NCBI GenBank assembly: GCA_016926235.1
Contig: JAFGOZ010000694.1
Span: 1 to 10,729 of the forward strand
Source of the DNA: Bacteroidales bacterium
GTDB lineage: Bacteria > Bacteroidota > Bacteroidia > Bacteroidales > UBA10428
Direction: 5' to 3'
Length of the DNA: 10,729 nt
Under the pieces are notes generated by a model. It saw only the letters and a program-made list of their open reading frames with translations. It was not told the DNA's origin and did not search any database. Made by a program: the position numbers and the translations under genes. Position 1 is the first letter of the stretch; the number at the start of each line of letters is the position of its first letter. This document shows positions 6,701 to 10,729 of the stretch, piece after piece.

Positions 6701-8619
6701 TGGGAGTTATAAATTGCAATATAACAGGTTCAGATTATTCAGGTGGACTGGCAGGATTGAGTGAATATTCCGTCATATCGGATTGTTATGCCACGGGAAT
6801 CGTTTCAGGAACCGGTAATTATAAAGGCATCCTGACGGGAGGAAGCTATTCTTCTGCCATATCCCGTTGTTATACCACCGGAGAGGTTTCAGGTTACAAT
6901 TATATAGGCGGTCTGGCAGGAAATAATAATTCATCCGTTACATCAAATTGTTATTCTACAGGAAATGTTTCAGGATACGATTATAAAGGCGGCCTTGTGG
7001 GAGGCAATCAATCATCATCCGGCATATCGTATTGCTATGCCACTGGAAATGTATCAGGAGGCAGTTATACAGGAGGTCTTACAGGATATAATTCATCATC
7101 CGGCATAACCAATTCATACTACAATATTGAAACAAGCGGACAAAGCGCCGGGATGGGATATGATGACAACAGTCAGGTAGTGACCGGGTTTACTACCGTG
7201 CAAATGAAAGATAGTGCCAATTTTGCGGGTTTTAATTTCGTTACAATCTGGGCTATACGTGCCGATAGCACTTATCCTGCTTTACAGGGCACAAACAATG
7301 CCCCTTTCGCTTTTACCGATATTATAACCGGGGCAGCTCAATCGGAATATCTTGATATACTCCTGATAAATGATTATGATTTTGAAACCCTGAAGAATAA
7401 TCTTGTAATTGAAGTAATAGCAGTTGATTCCGGTTACGTGGCTAACAACAAAATATATTTTAAGGAAAATGCCGGCGAAGGTGATACGGTTTATATTACT
7501 TACAGGCTTGGTGAAATACAACCATTAGCTTCCGACACACTTTGGGGCAATATAGTTACAAGCGTACTTAGAAAGAACTTTCCCCCGGCACTTACAGCGG
7601 TAAGCGAGCCTTCAACTTCTGAAGATGAGGCTGTTACTTTATCAATAAACGATTTGACAGCTTCTGATGTTGACGGAAATGCGCTTTCAATTATTGTTCA
7701 TGATGGTAATAACTTCACCGTTACCGACAACACGGTAATCCCTGCTCCCGACTTCAACGGCGTACTTACTGTTCCAGTTTCCGTGACCGATGGCCTTGAT
7801 ACTTCTAATATCATGAACATAAGCATAACCGTGACTCCTGTAAACGATTTCCCGGTACTTTCGGCTGTAAGCAATACCTCAACTTCTGAAGATATGGCTA
7901 TTACATTATCAATAAACGATGTAACGGCTTCTGATATTGACGGGGACGCGCTTACTATTATTGTTTACAATGGCAGTAACTTCACTGTTACCGACAGCAC
8001 TGTTACCCCTATTGCCAATTTTAACGGCGCGCTTACTGTTCCTGTTGCCGTAACCGACGGTCTTGATACTTCCGGTATCATGAACATAAGCATTACCGTG
8101 ACTCCTGTAAACGATGCCCCCGTACTTTCTGCCGTGAGTGATACTACAACTTACCAAGATGTAGCTACTACCTTATCAATAAACGATGTAGCGGCTTCCG
8201 ATGTAGACGGGGATGCCCTTTCAATTATTGTCTATGGTGGTGATCATTACACAGTAACGGATAGTACTGTAACCCCCGCTTCCGGATTCACGGGAACGTT
8301 AACGGTACCTGTAGTTGTAACCGATGGTATTGCTACTTCAAATAGTATGTATATGAGTATTACCGTTAAAGAAGGTAGCGGAATAAATAATTCACTGGCA
8401 GACAATATCCATATTTACCCCAACCCGGTTAAAGATAAACTCTTCATAGAAGGTATGAAAGGATCTGCAACACTTGAAATATGGAATATCAACGGACAGG
8501 TGGTATATGCCGGCAGCATTTCTGCAGGCGAAGCCATTGATGTAAGCAACATGCAGAAAGGCATGTATATTATGGTATTAAAAGATTATGGCGTGAGGGA
8601 GAAAATAAATATTTATTAG
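3790..8619 (+). CDS. Giant secreted GLUG-repeat protein with cadherin-like repeats and T9SS type A sorting domain
   Basis: This is a 1609-residue predicted cell-surface or secreted protein. It has a signal peptide at 1-20 (...LHA before Gln21). Three large modules start near residues 25, 465 and 874. Each opens with a (G-T)-x-(N/D)PYQI-T segment and an FTGSFNG-GH-I-NLYINRP segment. A ladder of GLUG motifs follows (consensus GGLvG...ISnCYaTG-VSG, period 27-29 residues): 7, 6 and 5 copies in turn. Each module closes with an SGQS-G / TTAQMK cap. Modules 1 and 2 then carry a putative Ig (He_PIG-like) domain at about 381-463 and 790-873 (ENAPAGM, ITWTPE, VVATDA). An unassigned segment covers 1168-1262. 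Three 89-residue cadherin-like repeats (about 1265-1527, with SEDxA and ASD(V/I)DG(D/N)AL) follow. A T9SS type A sorting domain (about 1536-1609, IYPNPVKDKLFIEG) ends the protein. Export across the inner membrane by Sec and across the outer membrane by T9SS is expected. Adhesion or matrix binding is plausible from the architecture but not shown. No catalytic domain was recognised. Confidence 0.93.
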   Translation: MKKILFLFFVAAIVVSNLHAQPFAGGDGSTANPYQISTIEELNSVRNYLDSSFILINDIDMDVAPYNTGSGWEPLGNNTVKFTGSFNGAGHRIYNLYINRPSSEYTGLFGYAYEAFIDSLGITDCNISGYLSTGSLAGKSDYSNISNCYATGNISGNRNNTGGLVGNIYQTTISDCYVTGNISGTGRTGGLVGINYTSAISNCFFTGEVSGTSDYTGGLVGSNYIASTVSNCYASGKVSNTMSYTGGLAGYNYSSSVITNCYSTGIVSGSGSYAGGLVGYNYSSSTISNCYSTGIVPAAGSFAGGLVARNNSSFITNSYYNTETSGQSSGIGTDNLSQVVTGLTTAQMKQQSSFTGFDFTTTWIITNGITFPRLRSVYNYPVILNDFSSKVKIFTEYRDTANIVPMDNETVTLTLENAPAGMQLQDSVITWTPEVVGEFAFFVVATDANLYASKSPATIIVTLNGEGTINDPYQISTIDELNIVRYLPDSNYILMNDLDFSGSAYDSINSIEGWEPICISPGFTGSFNGAGHIIRNLYINRPSSDILGLFGYTNGAVIDSLGITDCNITGSDRTGGLAGIIESSVVTNCYVTGNVTGNGNYTGGLAGEFYSCNISHCYASAYISGTYYTGGLTGRNNTSSTISYCYATGEVSGTNNYIGGLVGINYSSSTITDCYSTANVSGIWYIGGLTGDNNSSYISNCYASGKVLGWNDMGGLTGLNSLTIINSYFNIETSGQSSGIGYDNHAQVVTGLTTAQMKQQSSFTGFDFSTDWTITNGKTFPRLQSVWNCPVILPLEESIIFTGEENNDTIKVIPMDNDIITFTLENAPAGMHIHDSIITWTPEFVGTYTFSVVATDAGSGTSRSLATVYVTLHGEGTEEDPYQIFTISDLYYAREYPDSNYILMNDLDFSGSIYDPANSTEGWEPICTLMSPFTGSFNGSGHSIRNLYINRPFTPFTGLFGYLSGAVIDSLGVINCNITGSDYSGGLAGLSEYSVISDCYATGIVSGTGNYKGILTGGSYSSAISRCYTTGEVSGYNYIGGLAGNNNSSVTSNCYSTGNVSGYDYKGGLVGGNQSSSGISYCYATGNVSGGSYTGGLTGYNSSSGITNSYYNIETSGQSAGMGYDDNSQVVTGFTTVQMKDSANFAGFNFVTIWAIRADSTYPALQGTNNAPFAFTDIITGAAQSEYLDILLINDYDFETLKNNLVIEVIAVDSGYVANNKIYFKENAGEGDTVYITYRLGEIQPLASDTLWGNIVTSVLRKNFPPALTAVSEPSTSEDEAVTLSINDLTASDVDGNALSIIVHDGNNFTVTDNTVIPAPDFNGVLTVPVSVTDGLDTSNIMNISITVTPVNDFPVLSAVSNTSTSEDMAITLSINDVTASDIDGDALTIIVYNGSNFTVTDSTVTPIANFNGALTVPVAVTDGLDTSGIMNISITVTPVNDAPVLSAVSDTTTYQDVATTLSINDVAASDVDGDALSIIVYGGDHYTVTDSTVTPASGFTGTLTVPVVVTDGIATSNSMYMSITVKEGSGINNSLADNIHIYPNPVKDKLFIEGMKGSATLEIWNINGQVVYAGSISAGEAIDVSNMQKGMYIMVLKDYGVREKINIY
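3862..7287 (+). repeat. Three large tandem GLUG modules within the coding sequence
   Basis: Module boundaries are about 3862-5181, 5182-6408 and 6409-7287. GGLxG motifs start at residues 134, 162, 189, 217, 246, 275, 304 in module 1, at 575, 603, 630, 659, 687, 714 in module 2, and at 985, 1013, 1040, 1067, 1095 in module 3. Degenerate copies are GSLAG at 134, GGLVA at 304 and GILTG at 1013. Modules 1 and 2 share 38 identical bases at 4816-4853 and 6043-6080, which suggests fairly recent duplication or gene conversion. Module 3 is the most divergent in this cap and lacks the Ig-like domain. Confidence 0.9.
7582..8370 (+). repeat. Three 89-residue cadherin-like (tandem-95 type) repeats within the coding sequence
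   Basis: The units are 7582-7848, 7849-8115 and 8116-8370. Each carries PxLxAVS, SINDxxASDxDG, a TVTDxTV strand, GxLTVPV and VTDG. The DxDGxAL motif resembles the calcium-binding loops of bacterial cadherin-like domains. Units 1 and 2 have exactly the same length and share most residues; unit 3 is more divergent (Tyr-Gln-Asp where SED occurs in the others). Confidence 0.85.
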
Positions 8620-8649
8620 TCTTTGCCCCGGAAGTTTGGTTGATGGTTT

Positions 8650-8703
8650 AGCCCAAATTAAGCACAAGGTTTTCTTGAGAGACCTGCTTAGTTTGGGCTT
8701 TTT
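8650..8703 (+). terminator. Intrinsic terminator of the GLUG protein gene
   Basis: AGCCCAAATTAAGCA (8650-8664) pairs with TGCTTAGTTTGGGCT (8685-8699), a 15-bp stem with a single G/U wobble (T8658 with G8691). TTTTT at 8699-8703 follows. It starts 31 bp after the stop codon, in the plus orientation. Confidence 0.85.
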
Positions 8704-8755
8704 ATTTAGCCAAAATAACAAATACCTCTAGTGTCATTTTAGTAATGAACTTGCT

Positions 8756-8825
8756 AAAAATTCATCCGATGACTCTAAGGTCAATTGAAAACATAAAGAA
8801 ACAACTAAAAAGTCATCGGATGAAT
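8756..8825 (-). terminator. Probable terminator of the convergent gene, or paired palindromic sites
   Basis: A perfect 15-bp inverted repeat (ATTCATCCGATGACT at 8760-8774, complement at 8811-8825) has a 36-nt loop. Read on the minus strand it is followed by TTTTT (complement of 8756-8760), and it lies 31 bp beyond the stop of the minus-strand gene, so it fits a terminator. Each arm also contains an 11-bp palindrome, TCATC-C/G-GATGA. Near-direct repeats GTGTCATTTTAG (8731-8742) and GTGACATTTTAG (8831-8842), 100 bp apart, flank it. An operator pair or a miniature mobile element are therefore alternatives. Confidence 0.55.
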
Positions 8826-8855
8826 AATATGTGACATTTTAGGATTGATATGACA

Positions 8856-9884
8856 TCAGCGCAATTTTCTAGAATAGCTAAAAATGGGCATTCCGAAGAA
8901 AAAATCAGGGTCTCCTGTATACACCTCCCAGCCCGAATTGTTATACTCTTCAGGTATATCATAGTGGTCATGTATAAACCACCACAAAGCGCATACAGAC
9001 CAACTTGCCCTCGGATTCTTTTTCTTTATAAAACGAAATCCCGTTATACCAAAAGCCACACTACTTAGCTTTGAAAATTGTTCAATTACTTCTGGATTTT
9101 GTGGTGGTAACTTCCTTGCTTCTGATCGTGTATTCAATTGAAAGAAATAATTTTCAGTTACAAAAAAGGAATAATCAGAAGTTCTGGCTTGTGCGGAAAA
9201 AGTTACTGCAGGTCTGTGTGCAGTTATAACAATATCATCGTTCAGATAGGACGAAAAGAGTCCGCCCCCAACACTGAAGTTATTCATTTTAGTTCCATGG
9301 GTGTATATTCCATATGCCAGGTTTCCCAAAAATTGAGATTTAAAAGGATAGCCTCCTGCTAAATCTCCAATAGCAAAAGCAGATTTATCATTTATTGGAA
9401 AAGAGTATTGAGGGATAGCATAATATATTGCAGGGATTATAAAGGTGCCCGCTGTGAGGCTAAAATGGTCATTAATACCATACTTCCATTCATGGATCAT
9501 ATAAAATATGTTATTATAATAAAGAGATTTTTTCTCTATAGCAAATGCATTGGGAGCAAAAATATAGTGGTGACCATGTGAATCTTCCAGATCATTATAC
9601 ATTTCCTCAGATATGAAATAGTCAATTTTCGAGCTTCCGGGTACAAAAACAACACATTTAGTGTCAATGGTATCATATTCATAGCCCATTACCTTTTCCG
9701 TTTTTATACTTGTTGACATCCACTTCCAATGCACCATCATCTCAAAGTGGATACGTGTATCTGTTATACTGTCAATGTGGCATGCAATGGAATCGCCATC
9801 ATTAGTAACTATAAGATCATAGTTTTGCGCATTAACAAGGTTTGAGATAATAATCAGGAATGCAATAGACGTTAGCTTTTTCAT
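8856..9884 (-). CDS. Exported protein of unknown function, possible outer-membrane barrel
   Basis: I do not recognise a named family. The longest frame opens at 9914, but the start is set at 9884 (342 residues). That gives a textbook signal peptide (MKKLTSIAF...NLVNA, cleavage before Gln20), and AGAAGGA, a good Shine-Dalgarno sequence, lies just upstream. After cleavage, residues 22-50 (DLIVTNDGDSIACHIDSIT) match a short N-terminal pattern seen in many Bacteroidota exported proteins of unknown role. From about residue 120 to the end there are alternating aromatic/polar strands with glycine-rich turns (GDLAGGYPF, FSVGGGLFSSYL, SVAFGITGFRF), ending in an aromatic-rich strand. This is consistent with a small outer-membrane beta-barrel, but that is inference. 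It has no T9SS tail. It stands alone, convergent with the GLUG gene; the gene beyond it is on the same strand but 537 bp away. Confidence 0.8.
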   Translation of the reverse strand: MKKLTSIAFLIIISNLVNAQNYDLIVTNDGDSIACHIDSITDTRIHFEMMVHWKWMSTSIKTEKVMGYEYDTIDTKCVVFVPGSSKIDYFISEEMYNDLEDSHGHHYIFAPNAFAIEKKSLYYNNIFYMIHEWKYGINDHFSLTAGTFIIPAIYYAIPQYSFPINDKSAFAIGDLAGGYPFKSQFLGNLAYGIYTHGTKMNNFSVGGGLFSSYLNDDIVITAHRPAVTFSAQARTSDYSFFVTENYFFQLNTRSEARKLPPQNPEVIEQFSKLSSVAFGITGFRFIKKKNPRASWSVCALWWFIHDHYDIPEEYNNSGWEVYTGDPDFFFGMPIFSYSRKLR

Positions 9885-10421
9885 AATTCCTTCTTTTAGG
9901 AATGTAATATACAAGTTACGGAATTATTGATTTAATGTCAAGTATAGATGCCTCTGATTCAAATAATATTGATTATATAAATTGCAAATCTTGTATTCAT
10001 TCCCTTTTAATAAAAGCTTTACATCTGTTTTGGTATCTATCTTCAATTGCTTTTATTACCTTTTTTTTAACTTCTCAAGTATATAAATAATCCCGTAAGG
10101 GATTGAACGTGAATAGACACAGGTTGAATTTGTGGTATGTAAAAAAATGTAAATTCAACACCCTTGAAGCGTTCAATTGTTTAATATTCAAGCCTTTCAG
10201 GTTTTTTGCAACACGAGCTATAACCACCGATTTAACTTCGTTGATCTCACTTTGGTCGGTTCATCGGCGGTTATTTATATTTAATTACTATGGGCATATT
10301 CTTGTGTACTTATAACCTTTTAATATACATGAGTAGTTAAATTTATATTATATAAAAAATAGCCCTATGAAAAACCTTACCTTTTCAAAAATGTGTAAAT
10401 CAATAAAATACTGGTAATCAC
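9885..10421. other. Gene-free stretch with several inverted repeats
   Basis: No convincing complete gene is present in these 537 bp. The left part (9885-10080) is AT-rich and includes the upstream region of the 9884 gene. The centre holds a stem-loop AATCCC-GTAA-GGGATT (10089-10104) and an outer stem ATTGAACG/CGTTCAAT (10102-10109, 10170-10177). Nested inside that outer stem is GTTGAATTT/AAATTCAAC (10123-10131, 10151-10159). An 11-bp stem with one mismatch lies at 10221-10231 and 10263-10273. Two overlapping minus-strand frames without start codons (10075-10260 and 9997 to about 10155) look protein-like and may be fossils. The right part (10274-10421) is AT-rich, with a 15-codon frame at 10367-10414 that resembles a truncated signal peptide. 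The structures could belong to a small RNA or a decayed repeat element. Confidence 0.6.
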
Positions 10422-10729
10422 TTATCTGAAAACTATCTCTTTTATTATTGAACTACTTACTGTAGTTACTTTTAAAAAATACAAACCTGGTTTTACAACA
10501 TCAATCTCTAATTCATCCTGACCTTGAAAAGCATTACTATATTCCTTTCTAAAAACAACTTCACCTGTAATAGAAATAAGTTCTGACTTATTAATATTTT
10601 CACCATTTAGCATTTCAATAATTATTTTTTCTTTAACAGGATTTGGGTAAATTATTAAATTTTCTGATAGTTCTTTTACATATTGATTTTTGACGTTTGT
10701 AATAGTATCACCCTCCCAACCTGCAACCC
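10422..10729 (-). CDS. C-terminal end of a T9SS-secreted protein (partial, 5' end outside window)
   Basis: The frame is open to the window edge, giving 101 residues of the C terminus; an ATG at 10613 lies inside the domain and is not a start. The segment begins VAGWEGDTITNV, the end of some preceding domain. It then shows a type A sorting domain with IIYPNPVKEKIIIEML (residues 25-40), ISITGEVV (51-58) and a final strand KPGLYFLKVTT near the end. This C-terminal domain directs cargo through the type IX secretion system, where it is cleaved and often replaced by attachment to the cell surface. The cargo portion is unknown. It is the second T9SS substrate in the window. No clear terminator was found in 10316-10421. 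Confidence 0.88.
   Translation of the reverse strand, partial: VAGWEGDTITNVKNQYVKELSENLIIYPNPVKEKIIIEMLNGENINKSELISITGEVVFRKEYSNAFQGQDELEIDVVKPGLYFLKVTTVSSSIIKEIVFR

Noticed and set aside
9885..9914. Ten-residue N-terminal extension of the exported protein gene
   Set aside because: The upstream start would bury the signal peptide, and the Shine-Dalgarno sequence AGAAGGA falls inside the extension, correctly spaced for the start at 9884.
10103..10315. 70-codon plus-strand frame
   Set aside because: It runs through the inverted repeats, has no recognisable domain or ribosome site, and looks like the complement of the fossil minus-strand frames.
10422..10613. Treating the 63-residue frame as a complete small gene
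   Set aside because: The frame is open upstream to the window edge and the added residues contain the IYPNP start of the T9SS sorting domain, so it is the end of a longer gene.

Overview
The window looks like chromosomal DNA from a member of the Bacteroidota (Bacteroidetes). The evidence is consistent. Two proteins end in type A sorting domains of the type IX secretion system (T9SS). One gene encodes a membrane-anchored TPR/AraC-type regulator of the kind common in that phylum. Signal peptides end in an (A/S)-Q junction, upstream regions are AT-rich, and most genes lack a strong Shine-Dalgarno sequence. No rRNA, tRNA, transposase gene or CRISPR array was seen. The species cannot be named from the sequence.

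Layout. Positions 1-248 hold a cluster of GC-rich palindromes in AT-rich DNA. 249-1022 (minus) is a short-chain dehydrogenase/reductase. It is divergent from 1216-3018 (plus), a 600-residue transmembrane protein with extracytoplasmic TPRs and a cytoplasmic AraC-type DNA-binding domain. A gap with a 22-bp dyad follows, then 3231-3596 (plus), a small exported protein made of two chromo-barrel/Tudor-like repeats, closed by a strong intrinsic terminator. 3790-8619 (plus) is a 1609-residue secreted repeat protein: three large GLUG-repeat modules, three 89-residue cadherin-like repeats and a T9SS tail. Two hairpins separate its end from the convergent gene 8856-9884 (minus), an exported protein of unknown function that may be an outer-membrane barrel. 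9885-10421 has no convincing gene but contains several inverted repeats and fossil-looking reading frames. 10422-10729 (minus) is the C-terminal end of another T9SS cargo protein, cut by the window edge.

How the genes may work together. The small chromo-barrel protein and the giant GLUG protein are separated by a terminator, yet each is preceded by a copy of the same leader of about 70-100 bp. This suggests shared control of two secreted proteins by one regulator. The transmembrane TPR/AraC regulator encoded just upstream is a natural candidate, but that link is inference. The most unusual content is this trio: membrane one-component regulator, exported double chromo-barrel protein, and triplicated GLUG surface protein with a duplicated leader.
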